Assembly (NCBI RefSeq): GCF_005771535.1
Contig: NZ_VANU01000001.1
Location: 795,749 to 859,748, forward strand
Source: Arcobacter arenosus
GTDB lineage: Bacteria > Campylobacterota > Campylobacteria > Campylobacterales > Arcobacteraceae
DNA length: 64,000 nt
Reading direction: 5' to 3'
Part shown: positions 8,035-17,025 of the stretch, piece by piece
How the letters are laid out: each line of letters opens with the position of its first letter
Position numbering within the stretch: the first letter of the stretch is position 1
Notes under the pieces: model-generated
Databases searched by the model: none
The model's input: the letters and a program-made list of their open reading frames with translations, nothing else
Told to the model about the DNA's origin: nothing
Program-made: the position numbers and the translations under genes

Positions 8035-8568
8035 TTGACTTGGAAAATTTCTAAATCATTTGACTTTTGTTATGGTCATAGAGTTTGGTCACAAGAACTA
8101 AACCCAGAGTTTTCATTAGACCCATGTTTAAAGTGTAGGCACCTTCATGGACATCAAGGTAAAGTTGTAATTTACCTTGAATCATCACAATTACAAAATG
8201 GAATGGTTACAGATTTTAAACACCTAAATTGGTTTAAAGCCTTTTTAGATGAGACATTAGATCATAAATTTATACTTGATTTAAATGACCCACTATTTGA
8301 AACTTTATTACCCCATTATAAAAAAGATGAGTTAATTAAATTTAATGAGGGCTATTATATTCCTGACTTAACAAAAATAAAAAATGAGCCAAAACATATT
8401 TTAGAGATGTATGAGGGTTATATATTAGTTAATTTTGTACCAACAAGTGAAAATTTATCTGCTTGGTTTTTAGAGATTGCTCAAGAAAAAATGTCTAAAA
8501 TAGGGATAAAAGTAGCAAGTGTAGAATTTGCAGAGACACCAAAAAGTAAAAGTCATGTATTTGCATAA
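8035..8568 (+). CDS. queD: 6-carboxy-5,6,7,8-tetrahydropterin synthase
   Basis: Forms 6-carboxytetrahydropterin from dihydroneopterin triphosphate, feeding QueE. The family motif C-x3-HGH is present (CRHLHGH), with an upstream histidine in FCYGHRVW; these hold zinc and the catalytic cysteine. At 177 residues it is longer than the roughly 120-residue E. coli enzyme because of extra sequence in the middle. The start codon is TTG, two bases after the queC stop; no ATG lies near. Confidence 0.88.
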   Translation: MTWKISKSFDFCYGHRVWSQELNPEFSLDPCLKCRHLHGHQGKVVIYLESSQLQNGMVTDFKHLNWFKAFLDETLDHKFILDLNDPLFETLLPHYKKDELIKFNEGYYIPDLTKIKNEPKHILEMYEGYILVNFVPTSENLSAWFLEIAQEKMSKIGIKVASVEFAETPKSKSHVFA

Positions 8569-8612
8569 GGTTGAAAAGACAATATCTTAGATTGAATCTT
8601 CAACTCTTGTGC

Positions 8613-8618
8613 TATAAT
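8613..8618 (+). promoter_or_regulatory. Likely -10 box of the diguanylate cyclase gene
   Basis: TATAAT, 25 bases before the ATG at 8643. It places the transcription start close to 8625, which argues against a TTG start there and for the ATG. Confidence 0.55.
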
Positions 8619-8642
8619 TATTAATTGCAACAAGGATTGATT

Positions 8643-11351
8643 ATGAGATTACTTTTCCTTGCTTTTATTTTTCTTTTTTCTCCATTTAATTTTTTATATG
8701 GAAAAAATAATGTCTCACTCCAACTTAAATGGAAACATCAATTTCAGTTTGCTGGATTTTATATGGCAAAAGAAAAGGGTTTTTATGATGAGTTAAATCT
8801 AAATGTAAAAATTGATGAACTGCAAGAAAAAAACCCAATTAATTCAATTATAAATGGAAGTTATGATTTTGCAGTTGGTGATTCTACAATAATTTTTGAA
8901 AAGATGAGTGGTAAAGAGATTACAGCTTTACTTTCAATTTATCAACACTCACCAATGGTTTTAGTTGGACTTGAAAAAAATGGTCTTGATCACCCAAGAA
9001 AACTAGAAAATAAAATCATTGAAATACCAAAATATTCCGTTGGAAATATCGCAATTGAAAATCTATTAATTAATTCAAGAGTTAACTTTATTCACAAAAA
9101 ACCAAGCTTTAAAATTGATGATTTAATAAATGGAAAAACTGATTTAATAAGTGGATATATCTCAAATGAACCCTTTAGATTAAAAGAAAAAGGTTTCAAA
9201 TCTTTAATAATCAATCCAAAAGATTGGGGTATAGATTTTTATGGAGATATGCTTTATACTAGTAATAAATTTTTAAAGGAAAATCCAAAAATTGTTGAGA
9301 ATTTTCATAATGCAACTATAAAAGGATGGATTTATGCCTTTGAACATATTGAGGAAACAGTAGATTTAATTTTAGAAAAATACAATACACAAGGAAAAAG
9401 TAAAAAAGCACTGATTTATGAGGCAACAAAACTTAAAAAATTAGCGGGAGATTTAAAAAATTTTGGAAATTTAGATCCAATTAAAATTAGACAAATCGCT
9501 TCAAATTTTTCCTTACAATTTGAAAATAAATTTGATTTCAATAAACTTGATGATTTTATTTATAAAAATACAAACAATAAAATGTTTATTTTAAACAAAG
9601 AAGAGGAACTTTTTTTATCTCAAAATAATGAATTTAATGTATGTACTCAATATAATTTCTACCCCTTTGATGGTGTAAAATCAAAAAAAGTCATAGGTAT
9701 AATGGGTGAATATTTAAATGATATTTCCAAATTACTAAATATAAAATTTAATGGTATTGCCTCGAATTCAAATACGCAATTAAATGAAAAAGCAAAAAAT
9801 GGTAAATGTCATTTAATCTCATCTGTATCACCAGAATCAAAAAGATTTAAAAATTATGAAGTTACCACTCCATTTTTATGGGATGATTTTTGGATTATCT
9901 CATCAATAAAAGTACCGGTAATTAATGTACCTGATAAGATACCAAAAGATAGAGTTTTTTATGTACTTTTTGAGGTTCATAAAAGACTTATTAATGATGT
10001 TTATCCTGAATTAAATATTATTGTAGAAAAAGATATTGATAAAATTATGAATATTATTTCTAAAGATGAACATACATCATTTTTATCTTTAGGGATTTAC
10101 GCAGAGAGAATAATACAAAAATACGGTTTTGATAAATTTAAAGTAAATGAAATTTTAACAAATGCAAAAATTAGTGGGGGATTAGCTGTAAATAAAGATT
10201 TAGACTTATTAAAAAATATTTTAAATAAAACAATTATCTACCTTGAAAAAAACAAAAAATTCAATCAAATTAGGCAAAGATATATTTTAAAAGAGTATAA
10301 AATTGAAAAAAGCAATACCCACTTAATATATATTCTTGGTTTTTTAATTTTTATTTTGATTATAACTTTATATAAATATCACCTAACAAAAATGGAAAAA
10401 TTAAAACTCCAAGAAAAGTTGAACAATAAATTAAATGCCGAAAAGTCTGCACTTATTCAACTAAAAACTGCTGGGATTTTTCATGTAAAAAACAACCATT
10501 TTTTATGGACAAATGAAAAATTTACTAAAATGTTAGGATTTGAAAAAGATGAAATCATTGGACAAAATATAAAAAATATATACAAAAAAGATAAAATACT
10601 TGAAATAAAACTTTTCAAACAAATAAAAGAAAAAAGAACCTTTAGTGGTGAAGTAGTTTTAATAAAAAAAGATAAAACAAATTTAATTGTTGATTTTTCT
10701 GCAAATGCTTTAGAAAATAAGGATTTTAAACAAAAAGATGATTTTGAATTTATTGGAATGATAATTGATATATCACAAAAGAAAAAACAAGAGATACAAT
10801 TAAGAGAATTAAATGAAAACCTTGAACAAAAAGTAAAAGAACAAACACGAGAAATAAGAGAACAAGCATTAAGAGATTCTCTAACAAAAGCTTACAATAG
10901 AAACGCATATAATGAAAAAATAAATGAACTTTTAAATGAATACTCAAGATACAATATCTTTTTCTCCATAATTTATGTTGATTTAGATGACTTTAAAAAA
11001 ATAAATGACACCTTTGGACATCATAAGGGAGATGAAGTATTAATAAACTTTTGTGAAATAGTAAAAGAACATATTAGAGTAAATGATGAATTGTATAGAA
11101 TGGGTGGAGAAGAGTTTGCAATATTACTTCCAAATACAAAACTTGAAACAGCAAAAATAGTTTCTAACAAATTGCTCGAGTTGTTAAGAGAAAATCTAAA
11201 AATCGATGATAAAACTCCAATAACAGTTAGTGGGGGACTTGTTCAAGTTCTTAAAAATGATACCGCAGAAACTATATATAAAAGGGTAGATGAACTTTTA
11301 TACAAATCTAAAAAAAGAGGAAAAAATAGAATTACATTTTGCGATGAATAA
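8643..11351 (+). CDS. Membrane diguanylate cyclase with two solute-binding sensor domains, PAS and GGDEF
   Basis: A 902-residue sensor. After a signal peptide (residues 1-18) comes an NMT1/THI5-like binding domain (LKWKHQFQFAGFYMAKEKGF onwards, to about 240), then a second periplasmic SBP-bac-3-like domain (about 328-540), one membrane segment (about 561-580), a cytoplasmic PAS domain (about 600-720), a short coiled coil and a C-terminal GGDEF domain. The active site is GGEEF at 821-825 with RVND at 812-815, the product-inhibition site, so it should make cyclic di-GMP and be feedback controlled. I chose ATG 8643 because AAGGA lies seven bases before it; a TTG at 8625 has no such site. The ligand is unknown. 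Confidence 0.9.
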   Translation: MRLLFLAFIFLFSPFNFLYGKNNVSLQLKWKHQFQFAGFYMAKEKGFYDELNLNVKIDELQEKNPINSIINGSYDFAVGDSTIIFEKMSGKEITALLSIYQHSPMVLVGLEKNGLDHPRKLENKIIEIPKYSVGNIAIENLLINSRVNFIHKKPSFKIDDLINGKTDLISGYISNEPFRLKEKGFKSLIINPKDWGIDFYGDMLYTSNKFLKENPKIVENFHNATIKGWIYAFEHIEETVDLILEKYNTQGKSKKALIYEATKLKKLAGDLKNFGNLDPIKIRQIASNFSLQFENKFDFNKLDDFIYKNTNNKMFILNKEEELFLSQNNEFNVCTQYNFYPFDGVKSKKVIGIMGEYLNDISKLLNIKFNGIASNSNTQLNEKAKNGKCHLISSVSPESKRFKNYEVTTPFLWDDFWIISSIKVPVINVPDKIPKDRVFYVLFEVHKRLINDVYPELNIIVEKDIDKIMNIISKDEHTSFLSLGIYAERIIQKYGFDKFKVNEILTNAKISGGLAVNKDLDLLKNILNKTIIYLEKNKKFNQIRQRYILKEYKIEKSNTHLIYILGFLIFILIITLYKYHLTKMEKLKLQEKLNNKLNAEKSALIQLKTAGIFHVKNNHFLWTNEKFTKMLGFEKDEIIGQNIKNIYKKDKILEIKLFKQIKEKRTFSGEVVLIKKDKTNLIVDFSANALENKDFKQKDDFEFIGMIIDISQKKKQEIQLRELNENLEQKVKEQTREIREQALRDSLTKAYNRNAYNEKINELLNEYSRYNIFFSIIYVDLDDFKKINDTFGHHKGDEVLINFCEIVKEHIRVNDELYRMGGEEFAILLPNTKLETAKIVSNKLLELLRENLKIDDKTPITVSGGLVQVLKNDTAETIYKRVDELLYKSKKRGKNRITFCDE

Positions 11352-11411
11352 AAATCTAATCTAAGTTTAAAATGGTAGTATTGCAAAAAAATAAAAAGAG
11401 ATGAAAATTTA

Positions 11412-12161
11412 ATGCTTGAAATAAATGAAATCTTTGGACCAACAATTCAAGGTGAAGGAAAATTAATAGGAACACCTTCAATTTTTATTAGAGTTGGTAA
11501 ATGTAATATGAAATGTGTTGGCTTTAATGTTGAATATGAGACTCCAAGTGGTATTAAAAAATGTTCATGTGACTCATATTATGCAGTTGACACAGCTTTT
11601 AAAGAGCAATGGCATAAAATGTCTTGTGATGATATTATAAAAAAAGTTGAAGAGTTAAAACCAAATTACAATGTTGATATTGTAATAACTGGTGGGGAAC
11701 CACTACTTTATTGGCAAAATGAGGAATTCCAATCTTTGTTAAAATATTATGTAGAGAATAATTACAAAGTTACAATAGAAACAAATGCCTCATTAAATAT
11801 TAATTTCACACAAGAATATCAAGAAAAAATACTTTTTTCAATGAGCGTAAAATTATCAAACTCTTTAGAGCCCCTAAAAAAAAGAGTTAATATTGATACA
11901 TTAACATCAATTATCAACAAATCAAAAGACTCATATTTAAAATTTGTTATTGATAAAGATTTTAAAAATCAAGCAATTAAAGAGATTAAAGATATATTAT
12001 CCAAAATTCCAAAGGTAGAAGTATATCTAATGCCTATGGGGGATACAGCCCAAGAGATTAATGCAAATTGTGAAACAGTAATTGATATGTCAATAGAAAA
12101 TGGTTTTAAATATTGTGATAGACTTCATATAAGAGTTTGGGACAATAAAAGAGGCGTTTAG
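11412..12161 (+). CDS. queE: 7-carboxy-7-deazaguanine synthase, radical SAM
   Basis: Radical SAM ring contraction of 6-carboxytetrahydropterin, the step after QueD. The start EIFGPTIQGEGKLIGTPSIF is diagnostic of QueE, and the TGGEPLL motif binds SAM. The cluster cysteines are spread: C31 and C35 in KCNMKC, then an insertion before CSCD (C51, C53), so the usual C-x3-C-x2-C becomes C31-x3-C35-x17-C53 (or C51). Similar stretched loops occur in QueE of relatives. It is separated from queC and queD by the diguanylate cyclase gene. Confidence 0.92.
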   Translation: MLEINEIFGPTIQGEGKLIGTPSIFIRVGKCNMKCVGFNVEYETPSGIKKCSCDSYYAVDTAFKEQWHKMSCDDIIKKVEELKPNYNVDIVITGGEPLLYWQNEEFQSLLKYYVENNYKVTIETNASLNINFTQEYQEKILFSMSVKLSNSLEPLKKRVNIDTLTSIINKSKDSYLKFVIDKDFKNQAIKEIKDILSKIPKVEVYLMPMGDTAQEINANCETVIDMSIENGFKYCDRLHIRVWDNKRGV

Positions 12162-12162
12162 A

Positions 12163-12168
12163 TATAAT
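12163..12168 (+). promoter_or_regulatory. Likely -10 box of fabG
   Basis: TATAAT two bases after the queE stop codon and 34 bases before the fabG ATG. Confidence 0.55.
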
Positions 12169-12201
12169 GTGCAAAATTAAATTTTTAAAAGGAAATAAAG
12201 T

Positions 12202-12945
12202 ATGAATTTTACAGGAACAAATGTACTTGTTACTGGTGCATCAAGGGGAATTGGTGCAGAAATTGCAAAAACTTTAGCAAGCTATGGTTTAAAAGTATGG
12301 ATTAATTATAGAAGTGGTGCCGAAGCTGCAGAAAAAATCAAAGAAGAGATAGAATCTGCTGGTGGACAAGCTGCAATTGTAAAAGCAGATGTAACAAAAG
12401 AGGATGAATTTACAGCTGCTATTAAAACTATCGTTGATGCCGATGGACAATTATCTTACTTAGTAAATAATGCTGGTATTACTAAAGATAAATTAGCATT
12501 AAGAATGTCAGTTGAAGATTTTAATGATGTTATTGCTGCAAACTTAACATCTGCATTTATTGGATGTAAAGGTGCTTTAAAAGCTATGGGTAAAAAGAAG
12601 TTTGGTTCTATTGTAAATATCTCTTCAATTGTTGGAGAAATGGGAAATCCTGGCCAAACTAACTATTCCGCTAGTAAAGGTGGATTAAATGCAATGACTA
12701 AATCATTTGCTAAAGAAGCAGCAGCAAGAGGAATTAGATATAATGCAGTAACTCCAGGTTTTATTCAAACAGATATGACTGATGAGTTAAAAGATGAAGT
12801 TAAAGCGGAATATGAAAAAAATATTCCATTATCAAGATTCGGACAACCTAAAGAAATTGCAGATGCAGTTGCTTTTCTTTTAAGTGACCATTCTTCGTAT
12901 ATTACGGGTGAAATATTAAAAGTAAATGGTGGGTTATACGTATAA
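12202..12945 (+). CDS. fabG: 3-oxoacyl-[acyl-carrier-protein] reductase
   Basis: NADPH-dependent reduction of 3-oxoacyl-ACP in fatty-acid elongation. It is a 247-residue short-chain dehydrogenase with the nucleotide loop TGASRGIG, the NNAG motif, the catalytic serine in IVNISSIVGE, and the Y-x3-K pair in NYSASKGG. The downstream acpP, fabF and accA confirm the pathway. The start has AAAGGAAA eight bases before it. Confidence 0.96.
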   Translation: MNFTGTNVLVTGASRGIGAEIAKTLASYGLKVWINYRSGAEAAEKIKEEIESAGGQAAIVKADVTKEDEFTAAIKTIVDADGQLSYLVNNAGITKDKLALRMSVEDFNDVIAANLTSAFIGCKGALKAMGKKKFGSIVNISSIVGEMGNPGQTNYSASKGGLNAMTKSFAKEAAARGIRYNAVTPGFIQTDMTDELKDEVKAEYEKNIPLSRFGQPKEIADAVAFLLSDHSSYITGEILKVNGGLYV

Positions 12946-12971
12946 GAAAGATTAATTAAATTTTTTTGTGG

Positions 12972-12977
12972 TATAAT
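12972..12977 (+). promoter_or_regulatory. Likely -10 box of acpP
   Basis: TATAAT, 30 bases before the acpP ATG, preceded by a T run (12961-12967) typical of promoters in this group. Confidence 0.55.
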
Positions 12978-13007
12978 TTGGCGATAATTTTATAAAAGGA
13001 AATGAGT

Positions 13008-13238
13008 ATGGCATTATTAGATGATGTAAAAGAAGTTGTTGTTGAACAATTAGATTGTGATCCAGCTGAAGTTAAAGAGGATTCTAAATTTATTGAGGAT
13101 TTAGGTGCAGATTCACTTGACGTTGTAGAATTAGTTATGGCGTTAGAAGAAAAATTCGATATCGAAATCCCTGATGAAGATGCAGAAGGTATTTTAACAG
13201 TGGCTGACGCTATTAAATACATCGAAGATAACGCGTAA
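13008..13238 (+). CDS. acpP: Acyl carrier protein
   Basis: A 76-residue acidic carrier of growing acyl chains. The phosphopantetheine serine is in the conserved [18 protein letters not shown] helix. I chose ATG 13008 (MALLDDVKE) over an ATG two codons earlier because the ribosome site AAAAGGA ends seven bases before 13008 but only one base before the earlier one. It is flanked by its own -10 box and a terminator, so it can be made at a high level apart from its neighbours. Confidence 0.96.
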   Translation: MALLDDVKEVVVEQLDCDPAEVKEDSKFIEDLGADSLDVVELVMALEEKFDIEIPDEDAEGILTVADAIKYIEDNA

Positions 13239-13262
13239 TTTATAAGCTTTGTAAATTATGTG

Positions 13263-13290
13263 AAAGCCAGTAGATATACTGGCTTTTTTT
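13263..13290 (+). terminator. Rho-independent terminator after acpP
   Basis: Eight-base-pair stem AGCCAGTA/TACTGGCT (13265-13272 with 13277-13284, loop GATA) with an A run before and a T run after it. Confidence 0.88.
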
Positions 13291-13335
13291 CTAGCTTTTT
13301 ATTTCTATTATTGAGTTTTTCTTAAAAGATTGAAT

Positions 13336-13341
13336 TATAAA
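13336..13341 (+). promoter_or_regulatory. Possible -10 box of fabF
   Basis: TATAAA, 25 bases before the fabF start, in the gap following the acpP terminator; fabF needs its own promoter if that terminator is effective. Confidence 0.4.
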
Positions 13342-13365
13342 AATATTTGATGTGGAGCATGTTTA

Positions 13366-14622
13366 ATGAGAAGAGTTGTTATAACTGGTTTAGGAACAAT
13401 TAATTCTGTAGGTCATAGTGTTGAGGAATCGTTTAAGGCGGTTGTTGATGGAGTTTGTGGTATTGATAAAATCACACTTTTTGATGCAAGTGAATATCCT
13501 GTACAAATTGCAGGTGAAGTAAAAGATTTCGATCCAACTACTGTAATGGATAAAAAAGAGGTTAAAAAAGCTGATAGATTTATTCAACTAGGTATTAAAG
13601 CTGCTTTAGAAGCAATGATTGATTCTGGTTTTGTAAATGAAGAGAATAAAAAAGTAGATGATTCTATTGCTGATAGATTTGGTTTAATTTCTGCATCTGG
13701 TATTGGTGGATTATCTACAATTGAAAAGAACTCAGTTGTTTGTGAAAATAGAGGTCCAAAAAGAATTTCACCATTCTTTATCCCATCATCATTAGTAAAT
13801 ATGTTAGGTGGATTTATTTCAATTGAACATAATTTAAGAGGTCCTTCTTTATCACATGTTACTGCTTGTGCAGCTTCAACACATGCGCTAAATGATGCAG
13901 TAAAAACTATTAAAATTAATGGTGCTGACAAAGTTTTAGTTGTAGGAGCAGAATCTGCTATTTGTGGTGCTGGTGTTGGTGGTTTTGCTGCAATGAAAGC
14001 ATTATCAACTAGAAATGATGACCCAAAAACTGCTTCAAGACCATTTGACAAAGATAGAGATGGATTTGTAATGGGTGAAGGTGCTGGTGCATTAGTACTT
14101 GAAGAGTATGAAGCAGCAGTTGCAAGAGGTGCTAAAATCTACTGTGAAGTTATTGGTTTTGGTGAATCTGCAGATGCTAACCATATTACTGCGCCTGTAA
14201 TGGATGGTCCATTAAGAGCAATGAAAGCTGCTATTAATATGGCAGAAGCAACAACTGGTGAAAAAATTAAAATTGATTATATAAATACTCATGGTACTTC
14301 AACTCCTGTTGGAGATGTTAATGAGTCTAAAGCAATTGTTGAATTATTTGAAGGTGCTGAAAATGCTCCTCCTGTTACTTCAACAAAAGGACAAATTGGA
14401 CACTGCTTAGGTGCAGCAGGTGCAATTGAAGCAATTTTTGCAATTAAAGCACTAAATGATGGGATTATTCCTCCAACAATTAATATTCAAAACCAAGATG
14501 AAAATTGTCCTCTTGATTATGTTCCTCATACAGCAAGAGAAACTAATCTTGATACAGTTATGAGTAATAACTTCGGTTTTGGTGGAACTAACGCATCAGT
14601 AATATTTAAAAAAATTAAGTAA
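13366..14622 (+). CDS. fabF: 3-oxoacyl-[acyl-carrier-protein] synthase II
   Basis: Condensing enzyme of fatty-acid elongation. The catalytic cysteine is in VTACAASTHALN and the two catalytic histidines are in NTHGTSTPVGD and GQIGHCLGAAGA. Length, 418 residues, and the FGFGGTNAS end match FabF. A GGAG ribosome site precedes the ATG. accA begins 17 bases after the stop. Confidence 0.97.
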   Translation: MRRVVITGLGTINSVGHSVEESFKAVVDGVCGIDKITLFDASEYPVQIAGEVKDFDPTTVMDKKEVKKADRFIQLGIKAALEAMIDSGFVNEENKKVDDSIADRFGLISASGIGGLSTIEKNSVVCENRGPKRISPFFIPSSLVNMLGGFISIEHNLRGPSLSHVTACAASTHALNDAVKTIKINGADKVLVVGAESAICGAGVGGFAAMKALSTRNDDPKTASRPFDKDRDGFVMGEGAGALVLEEYEAAVARGAKIYCEVIGFGESADANHITAPVMDGPLRAMKAAINMAEATTGEKIKIDYINTHGTSTPVGDVNESKAIVELFEGAENAPPVTSTKGQIGHCLGAAGAIEAIFAIKALNDGIIPPTINIQNQDENCPLDYVPHTARETNLDTVMSNNFGFGGTNASVIFKKIK

Positions 14623-14639
14623 TTTTAAGGGACTAAATT

Positions 14640-15575
14640 TTGGCAACTTATTTAGATTTTGAAGACAAAATAAAAAAAATAGAAGAAGATATTATAGTTG
14701 CAAAAACTAAAAATGATGATCACGCTGTAGAGATATTAGAGAAAAAATTAGAAAAAGAAGTTGAAAAAACTTTTAAAAATTTAAGTGATTATCAAAAACT
14801 TCAATTAGCAAGACATCCTGATAGACCATATGCAATGGACTATATCAATGGATTAATGACAAATGCCTATGAGATTCATGGTGATAGACACTATGTTGAT
14901 GACCATGCTATTGTTTGTTATTTAGGTTATATTGGTAATGAAAAAGTTATGGTTATTGGTGAACAAAAAGGACGAGGAACTAAAGGTAAAATCAAAAGAA
15001 ACTTTGGTATGCCAAGTCCTGAAGGATATAGAAAAGCTTTAAGAGCTGCAAATCTAGCTGAAAAATTTGGAATTCCGATTTTAATGTTAGTTGACACTCC
15101 GGGTGCATATCCTGGAATTGGAGCTGAAGAGAGAAATCAATCAGAAGCTATTGCAAAAAATCTTTATGAATTTTCTGATTTAACAGTTCCAACGGTATCT
15201 GTTGTAATTGGTGAAGGTGGTTCAGGTGGAGCTTTAGCAATATCTGTTGCAGATAAATTAGCTATGATGAGATACTCAGTATATGCAGTTATTTCACCAG
15301 AAGGATGTTCTGCAATTTTATGGAATGACCCTGCAAAAGTTGAAACTGCAGCAAATGCATTAAAAATTACAGCTGAGAATTTAAAAGAATTAGAATTAGT
15401 TGATGATGTAGTAAATGAACCTTTAATTGGTGCTCATAGACAAAAAGATGAGGCGATTAAAGCATTAGGGGATTATTTTTTATCTACCTTAGAAGAGTTA
15501 AAAAAATTAACTCCAGCACAAAGACTTCAATTAAAATATGAAAAATTAATGAACTTAGGAAGATATGAAGGTTAA
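14640..15575 (+). CDS. accA: Acetyl-CoA carboxylase carboxyltransferase, alpha subunit
   Basis: Part of the enzyme that makes malonyl-CoA, the elongation unit used by FabF. The 311-residue sequence has the AccA pattern: a helical N-terminus, GDRHYVDD, the [20 protein letters not shown] segment and [18 protein letters not shown]. The start is TTG at 14640, with AAGGGA seven bases before it; the second residue is alanine. accD is not in the window. Confidence 0.96.
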   Translation: MATYLDFEDKIKKIEEDIIVAKTKNDDHAVEILEKKLEKEVEKTFKNLSDYQKLQLARHPDRPYAMDYINGLMTNAYEIHGDRHYVDDHAIVCYLGYIGNEKVMVIGEQKGRGTKGKIKRNFGMPSPEGYRKALRAANLAEKFGIPILMLVDTPGAYPGIGAEERNQSEAIAKNLYEFSDLTVPTVSVVIGEGGSGGALAISVADKLAMMRYSVYAVISPEGCSAILWNDPAKVETAANALKITAENLKELELVDDVVNEPLIGAHRQKDEAIKALGDYFLSTLEELKKLTPAQRLQLKYEKLMNLGRYEG

Positions 15576-15600
15576 GATAAGAGTTTGTTAAACTCCTATC
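15576..15600. terminator. Hairpin between converging accA and HIT genes
   Basis: Stem GAGTTT/AAACTC (15581-15586 with 15590-15595) extended by GATA/TATC across one mismatch. It includes the stop codon of the minus-strand gene. There is no strong T tract, so termination is likely but not certain. Confidence 0.5.
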
Positions 15601-15925
15601 TAACTAGTTTTCCAGCTGGTTCTCCACCAATTATATGAAAATGTAAGTGTGGCACCTCTTGTCCTCCATCACTTCCAATATTTGTAATTAATCTGTAACC
15701 TGACTCTCTAATACCCAGTTTTGAAACTGTTTTTTGAATAAACTCAGTCATATCTGCCATAATCTTTGGTGGAACAACATCAAATGAATCATAATGTTCT
15801 TTTGGAATAACTAAAACATGAATTTTTCTAGCTGGATTAATATCATTAAATGCTAAAAAGTTTTCATCTTCAAGTACTGTTTGATTAGGTATTTCACCAT
15901 TTACAATTTTGCAAAAAATACACAT
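15596..15925 (-). CDS. HIT family nucleotide-binding protein
   Basis: A 109-residue histidine-triad hydrolase of purine nucleoside phosphoramidates or related nucleotides. The triad HLHFHIIGG is near the C-terminus and the N-terminus CIFCKIVNGEIP has the zinc-linked CxxC of bacterial HIT proteins. I chose the ATG at 15925, which follows AAAGGGAAA at a good distance; an open frame continues 13 codons further upstream without similarity. Exact substrate unknown. Confidence 0.92.
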   Translation of the reverse strand: MCIFCKIVNGEIPNQTVLEDENFLAFNDINPARKIHVLVIPKEHYDSFDVVPPKIMADMTEFIQKTVSKLGIRESGYRLITNIGSDGGQEVPHLHFHIIGGEPAGKLVR

Positions 15926-15983
15926 AGATTTCCCTTTAAATAGTTTAAAAAATATTATAACCAATCTCTAATAAATTTTTGAG

Positions 15984-15989
15984 TATAAT
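15984..15989 (+). promoter_or_regulatory. Likely -10 box of pheST
   Basis: TATAAT preceded by G at the extended -10 position, 43 bases before the pheS GTG start. Confidence 0.55.
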
Positions 15990-16032
15990 CCCTAAAAATT
16001 ATAGATACACACAATAAAGCAGGAGAACAAAA

Positions 16033-17025
16033 GTGACGCAATGGCTAGAAAAAATCAATAGTGCCGAATCACTTGAAGTACTAGAAAACTTGAGAGTTGA
16101 GACTTTAGGTAAGAAAGGTGTTATTACTGCACAGTTTGCAAAAATGAAGGATATTCCAGGTCCAGAAAAAAAAGAATTTGCAGCAAACTTAAATAAACAA
16201 AAAGCAGAAATAATAGAAGCACTAGAAACAAAAAAAATTGTTTTAGAAAAAGAAGCACTAGAAGCTAAATTAAAAGCTGATAAAATTGATGTAACAAGAT
16301 TCAATAATGAGCTTTCATGTGGTGCAGTTCATCCTGTAGCATTAACAATGGATAGAATTATAGAATATTTCCAAAATTTAAATTTTGCAGTAGAAGAAGG
16401 TCCATTAGTAGAAGATGATTTCCACAACTTTGAAGCATTAAATTTACCTAAATATCACCCAGCACGTGATATGCAAGATACATTTTACAATAAAGACTAC
16501 ACACTTTTAAGAACACATACTTCTCCTACACAAATAAGAACTATGTTAAACCAACCTACTCCAATTAGAATGATTGCACCAGGTACAGTATTTAGAAGAG
16601 ATTTTGACTTAACTCACACACCAATGTTCCACCAAATTGAAGCATTAGTTGTTGATGAAGCAGATAAAATTTCATTTGCTAACTTAAAGCATGTATTAGT
16701 AGAATTTTTACACCATATGTTTGGGGATGTTGATGTTAGATTTAGACCTTCATTTTTCCCATTTACAGAACCATCAGCAGAAGTTGATATCTCATGTGTA
16801 TTTTGTAAAGGTGATGGATGTAGAGTATGCTCACACACAGGATGGTTAGAAGTTCTTGGTTGTGGAGTAGTTGATCAAAACGTATTTAAAGCAGTAGGTT
16901 ATGAAAACAAATCAGGGTACGCATTTGGATTAGGTGTTGAAAGATTCGCAATGCTTATTCATAATATTGGAGATTTAAGATCTCTATTCGAAAGCGACAT
17001 AAGATTATTAGGACAGTTTAAATGA
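16033..17025 (+). CDS. pheS: Phenylalanyl-tRNA synthetase, alpha subunit
   Basis: Catalytic subunit of the (alpha-beta)2 class II synthetase. The N-terminal coiled coil (residues 1-90) is followed by motif 2 ([15 protein letters not shown]) and motif 3 ([11 protein letters not shown]). At 330 residues it is of normal size. The start is GTG at 16033 with AGGAG seven bases before it. The stop overlaps the pheT ATG (ATGATAG). Confidence 0.97.
   Translation: MTQWLEKINSAESLEVLENLRVETLGKKGVITAQFAKMKDIPGPEKKEFAANLNKQKAEIIEALETKKIVLEKEALEAKLKADKIDVTRFNNELSCGAVHPVALTMDRIIEYFQNLNFAVEEGPLVEDDFHNFEALNLPKYHPARDMQDTFYNKDYTLLRTHTSPTQIRTMLNQPTPIRMIAPGTVFRRDFDLTHTPMFHQIEALVVDEADKISFANLKHVLVEFLHHMFGDVDVRFRPSFFPFTEPSAEVDISCVFCKGDGCRVCSHTGWLEVLGCGVVDQNVFKAVGYENKSGYAFGLGVERFAMLIHNIGDLRSLFESDIRLLGQFK

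Noticed and set aside
12956..13222. Open frame of 88 codons on the minus strand, opposite acpP
   Set aside because: Serine-rich shadow of the acyl carrier protein frame, no ribosome site, covers a certain gene.
13584..14051. Open frame of 155 codons on the minus strand, opposite fabF
   Set aside because: Lies wholly within fabF, no family resemblance; long antisense frames are common in genes with this codon use.
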